Below, piece after piece: positions 32,926-44,522 of a stretch of DNA of 64,000 bases; positions within the stretch are counted from its first letter, which is position 1, and every line of letters begins with the position of its first letter. Under the pieces are notes generated by a model. The model searched no databases and was not told where the DNA came from. It was given only the letters and a program-made list of their open reading frames with translations. The DNA lies in the NCBI RefSeq assembly GCF_000499385.1, contig NW_013653353.1, forward strand, positions 1 to 64,000, in the 5' to 3' direction. Source of the DNA: Eimeria necatrix. Taxonomy: Eukaryota > Apicomplexa > Conoidasida > Eucoccidiorida > Eimeriidae. Position numbers and translations under genes: made by a program.

Positions 32926-33475
32926 TCAGCTCTGTATCGAAGAAGCCAATGGAATAAATAAACAGAACGAAGCAAGTCGGGAGTGGTCCTCCGAGAATTG
33001 ACACACTCCAGCGCCCTCCAGTTCTTCGAGCACAATCCCTCGATTGGCTTCCAGACTAAGCAGGACTGGAGACGTTTAGATGATTACTTGGACAAATCAG
33101 ATTCAAAAGGATATATACCAAACAGCTTTGGCAATGACCGCAAGTATCCAAGGAAACCGCGCCAGTTCTTCGGGACAGACGTCGTAGGTGGACGTTCCAA
33201 GCAGACGCGGCAAAAGAAGCAATAGTACTTTCCCAATATCTCATCATTGACAAGTACAAACACGTCCGCTACAGAGGACAGCATCAATCTGTCTTCATAC
33301 GCGAGAATGAGATGCAGGGGTCACCTGCCGCAGCTTGACACAGGCGACTGCAGGAACACCACCAAAAGAGGCGCAGCCCTACGCGCAATTGGTTTACGGT
33401 CAAAGCGTTTTCGTATAGCTCATTGTCTAATTGGTAATTTGTGTAAAGCGTGCCATATATTGTTACTGAGTACAT
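32926..33475 (-). CDS. Small unknown protein, three-exon model, 153 aa
   Basis: Exons 33475-33325, 33268-33088 and 33055-32926 have GT-AG borders and phases that close. ATG at 33475. The product is Leu/Cys-rich with LVNDEILGKYYCFFCRVCLE and, at the C terminus, LEANRGIVLEELEGAGVCQF. No family recognised. It ends only 41 bases before the ATG of the Cdc48-N-like gene on the same strand, so these could be upstream exons of that gene with a misplaced stop. A competing 80-codon + frame over the same DNA is Lys/Arg/Gln-rich and looks like the complement. Confidence 0.4.
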
Positions 33476-34995
33476 ATTGGCACTGCATTAGTAAAAGTAG
33501 CAACTTCATCCCGCGCCTGAGCAGTGTTGTGATGAGCAGCTCGTGCTCACCCAATCAAAAGCATCCCAACTTATATTTTCCTTGCGTGCAGGAGTTACTC
33601 CGCAACGAAGGCTCCAGATATCTCGGATATTTATTACTGGATTCCAACGCTTAGGCGGCGCTCCACCGCTTGTGGAGTCCTTGGGACGCCAGCGCACATG
33701 CTTGGGTGTTTGTTACAGAAGGTGTGAAGCTTCTCTAAGACTGACGAACAATACTGAACCAGAGAACCAGAGGGATGCTCTTCTAGTAACCCAGAAATGG
33801 AGGCTTAAATTCTGATTCGTGTTGCCACTACGGTCCGGATATAATTTAAGCTGCGTCGCTGGCCTTGCTTGGCTACCTAAGGACGAGCCCATCATTGCAC
33901 CAGCCCAGAAGACAAAAGCGTACGAACCAATGGGATACACTGCTTGAAGGTAGAACGCTCCAGCGCATAAAAGTAACTTATGGGAACAGCGCTGTTCGGC
34001 GCACTGGAAGCATAACAGCCAGCGTGCAGCGCAGCATGCATGAGACCACGCACCGGAAAGCCTATCTCAGCGGTTGTTAAACACAGCTCATCAATGGTGC
34101 CCATGATGCTTGTATAGTGCCGTAGCTTCTATGCTCTCGACTCGGCACGCCTTACGTCGGCGAGTGCGCTGCGCTGCTTCTACTTATCAGCGTATGAATT
34201 CGTCCCCAGTCTCGCAGTGTAGCTTTTTGAATAATTAGTTCCCAGCTATAGGCAGCATCAGCAACATGAACTTTTCAGTCTAATTATGATGGGGTCCTTT
34301 TCCTCGTCGGCCGAATCCTTCATGTTACTATGTTTGAAACCCTGAGGATGTTGCCCTAGACGTTGGTGGTATTATATCCAAGGCCGCCAATGTGAACATG
34401 TGCGTGAGGCAGTTCCCCACACGGTGAAAAGCTTGTGGATCGCCTTTGCTGCCTGTAGCAAATTGGCATGAGAAGCAAGTGCTTCAATGTGAAGGACAGC
34501 ACTCAAGAAATATCGGCACCCCGTAGTACTGGCGGCACTTTAGAATGGTACGTAATGCGTTCCAAATCCATCCGTTGCCGCTCCCAAAGGATCCGTTTGC
34601 TGTCTGCGTGAGGGGAAACGTTCAAGACCGTGTTTCATAGGCAAGATGATACACGCTGTCCGTTCTCAGCGCCTCACCACTCATTTTGCAACATGAATAT
34701 TCTTGAAACGTTAACAATGAAGCTCCCTTGAAGGACAAAAGCCTGAAATATCCAAGGAAGTGCTTGATAATCAACTTAAGATGGGGAGTGAAGGTATCAT
34801 AGTTTCGAGCTCAGCAGAGCGGCTGCTCATTTGGAATGTCTAATAAAAATTTCAAACGGCATGGGCAGAACAAAAAAATGTGCGGCGGTCGTCAGACTTC
34901 TGAAGCGCTCTTTATCGGCGTTGTTTAGCAGTCTTAACTCAACGCTTGCTTTCCAAAAGCGCAACCACACCGAAAAGGGTATTCCGCGAGTGTGG
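33476..34995. other. 1.5 kb without a firm gene
   Basis: A + strand frame after a good acceptor (TTTTCCTTGCGTGCAG, about 33592) reads about 20 residues to a stop at 33654. Nothing upstream joins it convincingly. The rest shows only short frames. It holds the region upstream of the 33475 gene and the 3' flank of the 34996-38008 gene. Confidence 0.45.
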
Positions 34996-37900
34996 TCATA
35001 GAAACTTGAGAAGGTCCTTCGCAGGCTTCGCGTTTGAAGGTGCTGAAGTGTCCTCTTCAACTGAAATGGGCCGGACTGCAGGCGGTGCCTGCACATGCTT
35101 CGCTGAAGTCACTACTGGAGTTGATGATCTCGAATGCTGCATAGAAAACAAAATATCAAATGCAGGCCTTTGATGCGTTTGATAAAGACATGCACATTCC
35201 TAAATATGCATGGAGAAACCCATTGCTCTGTCCAACTAGGTATGAGCAAGTCATCGAATCTGCGAGTCTCCTCTTGCTCACGTAAACGCAATCGAGGGAG
35301 TACGTTGTCCTTTCAAACGCATGCATATAATTAGGAGGGAGTGGAGTACGAGTCCACATATGGCGTTTTTCGAAGATCTTCATGAGCATCTGGGCTGTTC
35401 CTTGAGCTGCCTCAAATGCATCGGCCGGAGGTTTCCACATGCATACTTGCACATCTGACTTTGTAACAGCGTCCATTGAAAGACGAGGACGAGTATGAAC
35501 TTCTTTTTGACCCTGTGACGCCGTTTGTATCTCTCCCTGAGTCCATATCTCAACCACACACGGGGAGCTACAGTAGATTGGTTCAGTCAAACTGGGCGCT
35601 TGTGCTCCTGCTCGAGAGGGAAATAAAAAGAACGTGAAGATTCGCCTGTTGTGAGATGAAGGGAGCCTTACACTATCTTCGTCCCCAGTTAACACCTGCA
35701 TTAGTGCTCTGTTAAAATGAGGAACAAGACATTCCTTTCGGCTTAAAAGCTGCTCAATTTCTTCCTCCTTGCGCTGTAATGCTTTTTCTCTGTAGTGTAA
35801 GGCACAGACAGACGAAAAGCTCATCAGCAATGATGTGGACAGTGTATAATATTGCTGCGTAGATCCCTTCGTTCACAAATCACCTTTCTTCGTGTTGGTG
35901 TTGCCTTAGCAGTTTCTGCTGCTCAAGGTCTCCAGTGTCAGTTTCGTCTACAGGATCTGGTTCGGGAATAGCTCCTGGTGCTTCTAAATAAAGTTTTCTC
36001 ATTTCGTCCCAGAAATCAGTTGCTTCTCCTCCGTTGAGCCACTCACTAGACCCGAATGGCTGAGGCGGGTGCGGTATACGGTAGACAGGCCTCCTACATC
36101 GGAGGACGCTGCACTCGTTAAAACCGCCGAGAGTGTGCATGATGAAGCGTCTGGTGGGAAAACACAGAGCCGGGAGTAAAGTGCAATTTGGTCACCCACT
36201 GCTGAAAAACGAAAGCAAAAACGTCCAAGGAACTGCCGCTTACCCGTCTGCTTGTATTTCTCGAAGCAGCGCTTCATCATCTTCTGCCGTAACAACGCGA
36301 CAGTCTGTCTGAAGTGCCGGTCTGTTGCCAAAGGGAAAAAGCAGAAACAGTGAAACAATAGAACCAAGATTCGCCATTTACATCGGAGGCAATCACTTTT
36401 GAACCAGAAAATATAATGCCTGTCAATCTGAGCTCCCCCAGCATATTTACTAGTCCACATCGAGCGTTTCAAGAACGCAACGACGGATGACAACAGTTGT
36501 ACACGTTATGTGGAAATCAATTACTACAAGAGTAAAAGTCCAATACCTAAGGACCTCCCAAAGCAAATCTTTCGCAAACTGAAGTCTGAAGACCACAACT
36601 TTGTAGACAAGCCAAGGGCAGTATGCCCCCAAGACCTCGCCAATATCGCCAAGAAGACGGTGAGTCGAATATGCAGCGAGATCCAGCTGTGACAAGTCGC
36701 TGAAATCTAAAACAGCTGCCACTGCAAGACACAACGAGCCACTCCACTCTGAAATGTCCAATATTTGAGCTCTGCCCACCCCTTTAGGGCGTCTACAAGG
36801 TGCCGACAGTAAGTTTAACACGTGGGCGTTTGCTGTGGAGCTCAAAGGGTCCACCCCACAGACTCCCAACAGCGTCAACCGAGTTGCTTGCCGCATACCG
36901 TGAGATATCTTTTCCCCGTGAAGGCGTGACGCAGCTCCCAGCTTCTGCCAAACTCGGTCAAAAACGCTAAGGAGAACTCGCTGGAGAGCTGCTGGGGTCA
37001 CCTGAAGGTAAAGGCTAGTGGGGAAAAGGCTAGCAATCTGAATGTACACTGCAGGGTGTTTGCCGTCAGAGGAACGATACGCGAGTGCACCAGCGAGACT
37101 GGCCTCCAGCTCTACTAAGGCATCAGCAGAGGAGTGACAAGCGAAGCGCCCGCCATCCTCTTGCACTTCCTCAAGACTTTTCCTGAGACATGCCAATCTG
37201 GCCAAAGACCTGCATGCTTCTTTCCGGGAAGCCAACTCAGCGCTACGTGATATTTTCCCGTCTCGGAGATACAAGAGACGCCGCACGTCCTCCACCACAT
37301 AAGATGCGCAGTTGCCGCTCAAGGAACTAATGAGAAATATGAATTTCGCCAGCTTCTGCTCGTACGCTGAGGAGCACAAAATGCCAACCCAAAAAATTAT
37401 GCGTGAGATTTCTGCGCGCGAACAGAGCCTAATGCTGAGCCATTGCGTCATCTGTATATCAAAACTTTCAGCTCTTCCTTTTCAGTAGAAGACTTCGGTG
37501 AGCTTTCCTGTGCAGTATACTCACGCGTAAACAGGTCCTGACCATCCAGATCGTCAAGCGAAACATGCTCTGTCTCGGGAATAGACTCTACGATCAGGCG
37601 ACCAGAAGCTGCAAGGTGAGCTCTAGCTTTCTGCTTTTTTCCATCTTTCGATTTGATCGTCCCCTTTACTTTGACTCGGGTAGAAATGTCATGCTCTGTC
37701 GCCTCCGGGAAGTTCCCATCATAATTCCCCGCAAGGTCGTCAGCAACACAGTCCGAATCATCGCCGGCAGACGGACCAAATCGGGCTTCTTTGCTGACAG
37801 GCAAAATCTTCTCCCCTACTTTTACCTGCCCTCGGTAAAAAAGGCGTCCGTTCACAACCCTGGGCCAGGTTACAGGCTGTGACTCATCCCCAGAAACCAC

Positions 37901-38008
37901 GCATACATCATGGGCGCCATTACCAAATATGTGCCCATCATTCCAACTGCCTGGTGCATTTGGTTGACGCTGCTTCGGTGTGCATTCACTGTGCTGCCTC
38001 ATGACCAT
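34996..38008 (-). CDS. Unknown conserved-looking protein, 780 aa, 7 exons
   Basis: Not recognised, but the model is strong: exons 38008-37525, 37477-36547, 36321-36244, 36150-35884, 35789-35674, 35607-35282 and 35136-34996 have GT-AG borders and phases that close to a single 780-residue frame from ATG 38008. There are no homopolymer runs. The N-terminal 160 residues are polar. Residues about 165-470 are helix-rich and Leu/Ala-rich (for example RSAELASRKEACRSLARLAC), like helical-repeat proteins. The C-terminal part has WLNGGEATDFWDEMRKLYLE, a short coil (LQRKEEEIEQLLSRK) and WKPPADAFEAAQ. A helical-repeat RNA-binding or scaffold protein is conceivable; no signature motif supports it. The 47-base first intron is short for this window. 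Confidence 0.68.
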
Positions 38009-41000
38009 TTTCTCGCTTTGATGTACCCGTCAGTATGGCAGCGCAATGAACCCTCCGCAGAGACGGCTAGTTGCAAGCAACACTACCTGTTAAGAAGTTC
38101 TCTGGTGTTATGAACAAAAGAGAAGCGGGAAATAAAACGTGAAGTGGCTTCTCCGTTCCCGTGAACCGCTGGATCCCAGCGGAGTCAGATGACGGAGCAG
38201 TCACCATCACATGACAAAAAGAATAAAAGGAAAGCGACGGGAAATAAGTATATATGGCACTAAATTGAGTTACCTTTTGACTAACTGGAAGAATGAAGTA
38301 TGCAATTTGGTGGCTCAGCATGCATAGCTCGACGCCGTCGCAGCCGACCGACCATTCCGTCCATGTACACATTTCGCTTTCCCAAGAAAGCAACAACCCA
38401 TTTAATTGAATTTTTGCCCGCTTTTGTACTAAATTTTAGCACTTTTACTGATATCTAACGAGTTGAAGCGGCTTAACGGGCTAGCCGATGCTGTTCTCAC
38501 AGCGATATACGACAATCGGTGTGGGTTTTGCCATAGAGAGCACTGAGTTCAATGGTTTATGTAGCCGACCGCTGTTAACAGCTGGACACGCTTAATGCTT
38601 ATCTCAGTCTATGTATGTTTTAAACAGATGCTGAGACCTTGTTATTCCTTTTTCAGTCGGCCTGGAGTGCTACATCCATCGTAGTTGCTGGCGAACAAAT
38701 GTCGAAGCTGCTCGCAACGAGTGCTCCATGAATTTCAGCCTTCTCGTCCCTTCAGCAGGTTTTTTTCGTAATGTATTTGGCGAGTTTATGCATGTGTGTG
38801 TTTGAGGAAGTTGCCACTATGGGCGGCTGCCACCATCACTCTGCACACCTCCAGGCCTTCAACGCTTCATCTCCTCCGTCTTTTGCGTTTGTAATAATCT
38901 AACCCTTGTAATCTCTTCTATTTCGGAACTGCTGCTTGTGAGCAGCGACAAAATACATTAAATTCGATTGCGAGGCCGCATAGAGTTGCTGAAAGATCAA
39001 TGCACTTCTCTCCAACTTTCGTGAGCGTTCATTTTGAGCATTTGTATCTGCTATGACATGGTTTATCGTGAAATGGTGTCAAACAACTTCGGCTTTAAGC
39101 CAGTGATCCGCTACTGTAAAGTTGGAACCGTCTATGCAGCACAGTACAACAGGACCACAGCCTCGTGGGTGGCCAATGGCTGTGGCTGTAGCAGGTCCCT
39201 TGCCAGCCGCAGCCTGTAGATGCAGCAAAAGGATGGGGGCCGGCACTTCTGGCTTGAAACTGCACTGATATTCATGGAAGCTTACTCTTACTACTGGCTT
39301 GCGTTGAATGCGCGCTCCACTAGCACACTGGGATTTTGGCGCAAGGGCTTCAGATCTGCATCTCTTCTGCCTCCCACAGATTTTTTTCGTCGCAGTTTCT
39401 CTTACGTTCATAGAGGATGACGCATCTCCCTCTGGAGAGTGCTTCTCTGTCTGCAGTACGGTCTTTCAAACCAATAACAAGGTGAGAACAACGCTGCAAT
39501 TGCATGGGGCCTTGCATGAGGCCTTATCAGAGCAGTAAGCAAGTTTGATATTTGGAAAACATACAGGTTAAATGGTAGACAAGCTATGCGTAGGCGCTTT
39601 GTTGAGAGCAATCTTCATTCCCCACTCACGGGGCGTCACAGGAGGAGCGATTACACAGCAACAACGTGTGACTGAGCTTTGCGACGTTGTTAGACACTAA
39701 AGCTTACTGTTTGGGGATTTATGAAAGCCACCAAGCCGGCCTTTATCATCCATCCTCTAAGAACCTGCGCTGCAGCATTTGCTGTGCCGCACGCCTTACA
39801 CGTGAAGACGATTTGACGCAATGAGACAAGGGCGGAGGGTCAGTTGTACGTGGTCTATAACTGCCACACAGCTTTAATTGGACAAGACTTTATCGGAACA
39901 GGGTCCCTTTGTTGCAACCCATCTCCAGCCTCTGCGAGTGGTATCCAAGGATGGCGTCATATTCACAATACCAGATATTAACTTCACAGGGACTTCAATC
40001 CTGCGATGCATTCAAGTCGTCATGCTTAGTTGAAATAAAACAGCCAAGAACTACTGTCATTCTATGACTGTGCAGCTCTAACTTTCTAAAGCAGCGTCAC
40101 AAGCTTAGCTCTTCGAGGAACTTTCTTCCCCTTGGATCGATGATTTAGCCTTCGTATAGAACAGGAGGGATATATACTAGCAGCTTCGGCTCGTATGTGT
40201 CTTATTCGCATTGCTGAAGTCGCACACATTGCAGACTGGCCATTGCTTGAACCCAACAGCTCTAAAGGGAACGCATCATTCGTTTACGTATGCATTCTAA
40301 ATGCTGTCGATCCCTGTTGCGCTCTGAACTACATCCCTGGTTAAGAAGCAGAGCAATGCGGAGCTTGAAGTCAAAGCCCTAAGGCTTTCCGGCTAAGCCA
40401 AAAGCATGATATTATTTCCTCCGCTCCTTACTAAAGGGCATCATGCCTACAGCAAACGTCTTTTCGTTTGCCATACTTCGTTGCTGCTCTCAATTTGCAA
40501 CGCAGCACTAGCGTAACAAGATGTGTGCAGGAATGCCTTTGAAGCCTCAGGAGAACCTGTGATACAGGAATGATTCTAAAAATGACACACGACTAAGACT
40601 GACTGCTTCTTTCGCAGGAAATGAAGTCCACAATGGGCTGAACAAGCTCGTCGCCTTCCAAGTTGCCGGCTGCACGCTCGCGCCAGCTTAGAGCCACTGA
40701 ATGTAGCGTGGCGCTGGCAGTGCTATCAATTTAACACACAGACGAATGGTCACTTCCGAAAGCTGAAGCATAGATAGATCACGGCGCGTGCATGAGAAGA
40801 AGGAAGTGAAATTCAAGAGAACTTTGACCCCAAAAACGTCAAAATCGTGTTGTTCATAGTCCTGTTTCACGGAATCAGGGATTACTCTCACTCGACTTTG
40901 CAAGAGAATGCACTCGAGAACCCAATAACCGAATGCTAGTGGCCAAGTACTGATCTTATAATGCGCTACAAGCCACTTCATGAAGCTGGCTAAAATGCAG

Positions 41001-43295
41001 TCGTACACATAAGGGACGCTCAATATTTTGCAGCATGGATCTGGAGCGCTTCTCTTGGTTAGTGCCTGCCAGCCAGCAAGTTTTACAGACTATCGAAGTA
41101 ATGCCATAGTGCCGCGGTGTCTGAACATAGCTACACGCTGCATGAAATATTAATCAATGCTGCCATAACAGTCGCACTTCATCACCAAAAGAGACAGATC
41201 CCCAAGGAAGGTAGGCTTGGTGCCATCAACAACCTAGTCTCATGCCCAGCTTAAACACGAAAGTAAAATGTGCCGAGGATGATTTTCTTTCCCCAAAATA
41301 CGGAAAGAGAGAGACAAACTGTGTTTGACTAACCGAGAAAAGCACGCTTTATTGTCGAAATTGAGCAAATAAATGAGCACAGATGAAAGATACACTTTTC
41401 TTCTTTTAAGGGAAAGCTGAGGCTTGTGAGCACCTGACTTTGAGCGGATGAGGAAGGCATATTGCAGAGTGATTGCCTACTTTTTCACTGCTGATGGCAA
41501 TGAAAACGTCGGGAAGGCGTACACTCACGACAAAAAAATAGCTTCATAACACCTATGGCAATTCAGAAGGCCTAGCGTGCGGTATACTCTCCCCCAACAC
41601 AGAGCATCACGAACTGACTCCGACTAGGAGAGAATAGGACACGGGTAAATTCAAATGCAAAAGTCATTGTTTTCTTCTGCATCAAGGGTTGCCTTGCAGC
41701 GATGATGCCTCTCCAACGCTTGGTCGGAGCAACTAGCTCACATTTGTACAGCAAAAACTGACCCGTGTCGATTAGTTGCAGGTTGGGTCGGGCACAAACA
41801 ACGCGACAAAACTTGATGTGTTTGTAGAGCACGAACATTCAACAGTGATTAACCATAGGACCAAAGGCAACACAGCCTGACCGCATGGCAAAATACAGTG
41901 GGCAGTGAAACATGGAAGAGATCACGAATATTCACCTGGAAAACAACTAAAAGGAGAACTGAAATTACAGGCGTGGCTTGCAGTTGCTCATTGCCGTCGC
42001 CGCTGTTGGTTTTACCACCTATAGAAGCTTGTGAAAGACGCAGCTGCCGCTCTGCCGTCGTTGCTCTGAATAAGAAAAAGATCTAAGCTGACCGTTTTCT
42101 GCATTGAGTACCTATCTGGAGTTCTGCTTAAACGATTTGCTGGTCAGTAATTGTAGCGCGATTTTATGGACGAGGCATGTGGGACCGGGGACCCCGTGGC
42201 ATTTCCAGAAGCAAGTGACGGCTGCTCAGGCCTGCCGGTGCCGTTTGTAGGGGAACCAGGTTGCTGTCTGTTGGTCGCCGAAAAAAAATCTCAATCGCCC
42301 AGTGTCTGGCAACATAATCAGGTAGATGCAGATGACGGTGAAACGTTGACCTGTCTTTAGGTACACAAATGCAGCGCTTGGTAGCCCTAAGTGGCTACAT
42401 GACTACTGGCGGAAGAACCAACCAAAATTCTTGTGTTTTGTAGCCTTCTGAGTTGCAGAAATGATTTGTAGAACTGCTTTTTTCTGAAGCTGCTTATTTG
42501 GCGGTCATTCGGCACAGCAAGTGGCAGTGCAGCTAGCTGCAAAATCTTTACGGTGCACCAAAGACTGTAGGATGAGAAAGTGGACGGGAATTTCGAAAGG
42601 TTCATGAGATTCTGCAAAGAAATTTGCTAAGTGAAGCTTACTTTACTGTTGTTTGTGGCGGGCAAGTGGAGCTGAACCACGCAGCAAGTGGATTGCACTT
42701 GGATCGAGTGCGAGTTGGCTCGGGCCGTTGCGCATCGCAGAATTTCGTAACAACAGTGCCGATATTTTGACAAAATATATCTAATATAATTGATTCCGCT
42801 GGTTATGTGCTCGCGTGAGAGGGCGTCACTAGCCGGCCGGCGTGTGCGCTCGGGTGGTCCACGGTTGCAACGCAGCCGACAGCTGTCGGTAAAGCCTGAC
42901 CACTGCAAGCCGCCGCATCGAGACGGCTGCTTCGTGCTCAGGGTGAATCTTGTTGCTTAGAATCCATTTGTTCTAAATTTCGTCACCGGAAACTTTGAAG
43001 GTGAGGAGTTGGTTCCCTTTTTCGTCATTTGTACCACCCCCTCAACCTAATTCTTCACCGCTTATTGTGTGGCGGTTTCCAACGGGCCGCTGGGTGCTGC
43101 ATCGACTGACTCGTGGTTCGTTCGCAGATCTTGCATTTGCCCTAAGCTGTACATTTTGCACATACAAGTAACTATTGTAGCATTTCTTGATTGTCGCTCC
43201 CCAACTTATTCCTTCCTGCTGCTCTAGCGGTAGGTCGCTTGGAGCACGCGCACCCAAGGCATCTCTACCTTCTTCACACACCTCACTTTTAGAAA
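38009..43295. other. 5.3 kb repeat-poor stretch, no firm gene
   Basis: Only weak coding signals. On the + strand, 39381-39481 is bounded by CTCCCACAG and a strong AAG-GTGAGA donor and reads VAVSLTFIEDDASPSGECF. At about 40619-40691 a frame after GACTGCTTCTTTCGCAG reads NEVHNGLNKLVAFQVAG to a TAG. These may be exons of an unrecognised + strand gene. Intact but anonymous frames on the minus strand lie at 39411-39079 and 41838-41572, and a 64-codon + frame starts at 42166. Part of a dispersed repeat sits at 41073-41142. The GAP45 promoter must lie in the last few hundred bases. Confidence 0.45.
41073..41142 (+). repeat. Dispersed repeat, copy 1
   Basis: CAGCAAGTTTTACAGACTAT, then TCGAA, then after a gap TAGTGCCGCGGTGTCTG and ATAGCTACACGCTGC. 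Closely matched by 44284-44359; copy 2 has a few extra bases in the middle. Confidence 0.85.
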
Positions 43296-43991
43296 ATGGG
43301 TGCTGCCTGTGGCAAAAACAAGGCAAAACAGCCCAAAAGGGCTGATCCTAAGGAGCTGGAAGAAAAGGCTCGAAAAGAAGCCGAAGAAAAAGCAGCCGCT
43401 GAGGCGGCTGCTCGGGAAGCCGAGGAGCGTGCCAAGGCGGAGGCGGCAAGGGCCGAGGCCGAAGCAGCGGAAGCCAGAGCACGCGAGGAAGAGGCTAGGG
43501 CTAAAGCTGAGGCTGAAGCTGCTGCTGCAGCGGCAGCAGCCGCTGAAGCAGAGGAACAGGCTCGAAGGGCTGAAGAGGAAGCGCGTCGCCAAAGAGAGGA
43601 GGAAGAGAGAAGGGCCGAAGAAGAAAGGAGAGCTCAGGAGCAGGCCAGCGCGGCTGCGCCAGTCGAGCAGCCAGCAGCCGAGGAAGCTGCTGAGCAGCCT
43701 GAAGAAGCGGAACCCGCTGAAAAGGAGAAGCAGGTGCCCGCCGAAGACATCGCGAGTGAAGCCACGATGGAGACATCCCGCCCCATGCGTAAAGTGTCTG
43801 AGCCCGACTATGGATCCGCACAGAAAGGACGAAAAGCGCGCACTGTTACCCCTTGTGACATGACAGCAGTGGATGAGACGAGCATGTATGTCAGTAAGCG
43901 TTGTGGGTGCGACATCGGAGCTGAGCACAACGAAAATGCATGCCCCATTTGCCGCAGCATAGATCTCTCAGATGCACCACTTCTGAACTAA
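43296..43991 (+). CDS. GAP45: GAP45, glideosome-associated protein 45
   Basis: GAP45 anchors the myosin A motor between plasma membrane and inner membrane complex and is needed for gliding and invasion. Single exon of 231 residues, ATG at 43296. The N terminus MGAACGK has Gly2 for myristoylation and Cys5 for palmitoylation, as in other GAP45 proteins. Residues about 15-145 are a long Ala/Glu/Lys/Arg coiled coil that keeps the two membranes apart. The C-terminal domain is the diagnostic part: TPCDMTAVDETSMYVSKRCG, then CDIGAEHNENACPICRSIDL and a terminal APLLN, with the paired cysteines kept. The coil is more Ala-rich than I expect for the family, in line with coccidian homopolymer growth. Antisense frames of 234 and 106 codons are its shadows. 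Promoter not identified. Confidence 0.9.
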   Translation: MGAACGKNKAKQPKRADPKELEEKARKEAEEKAAAEAAAREAEERAKAEAARAEAEAAEARAREEEARAKAEAEAAAAAAAAAEAEEQARRAEEEARRQREEEERRAEEERRAQEQASAAAPVEQPAAEEAAEQPEEAEPAEKEKQVPAEDIASEATMETSRPMRKVSEPDYGSAQKGRKARTVTPCDMTAVDETSMYVSKRCGCDIGAEHNENACPICRSIDLSDAPLLN

Positions 43992-44283
43992 AAGGTGTGG
44001 GTGAAGAACGTAGGTGCGGGCGAAGAACTTATTTGGTTCAAGGTAGCGTTATCGTTACAGGGGGTGGACAGCGGGTCTTTGAGTGGCACCGAGAGAGCAT
44101 TCTTGCCAGTTTAACTCCCCCCCCCAAATGTCTGCTTTTTGGCGGACTTGGGGACGTTTTAGTGCATCATGGGGCGGTAATGCTAGCACGCAAAACTGCA
44201 TTCCTGTGTCTGCATCGGGACTTCAAAAGCCCATGCATCGACAGTAGGCTCTTTGAACAGTTTCAAATAAAAACTGATGCGTG

Positions 44284-44359
44284 CAGCAAATTTTACAGAC
44301 TATCGAAATATGGAAATAATGTCGTAGTGCCGCGGTGTCTGGACACAGCTACACGCTGC
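44284..44359 (+). repeat. Dispersed repeat, copy 2 (just downstream of GAP45)
   Basis: CAGCAAATTTTACAGACTAT, TCGAAATATGG, then TAGTGCCGCGGTGTCTGGAC and ACAGCTACACGCTGC; pairs with 41073-41142, about 3.2 kb away in the same orientation. It lies within about 370 bases of the GAP45 stop, so probably in its 3' untranslated region. Confidence 0.85.
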
Positions 44360-44522
44360 TCCTCAGCGGAGAAGAAGCGTCAGTAATGATGCTGCAAGTG
44401 GCAGCTCTAGTTGTTTGCCTAGACGGGCGCTAGTCTTCAGCGAAGTGCCTCGATGACGGCTACTCTTGGAGAGAGTCCGCAGCGAGTGCCTGCTGATGTG
44501 GCACGGCGCATGGTTTGTTGAA

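Noticed and set aside
43224..43928. 234-codon minus-strand frame rich in Phe/Leu/Ser
   Set aside because: Antisense of the GAP45 coiled coil; composition is simply the complement of Glu/Ala codons.
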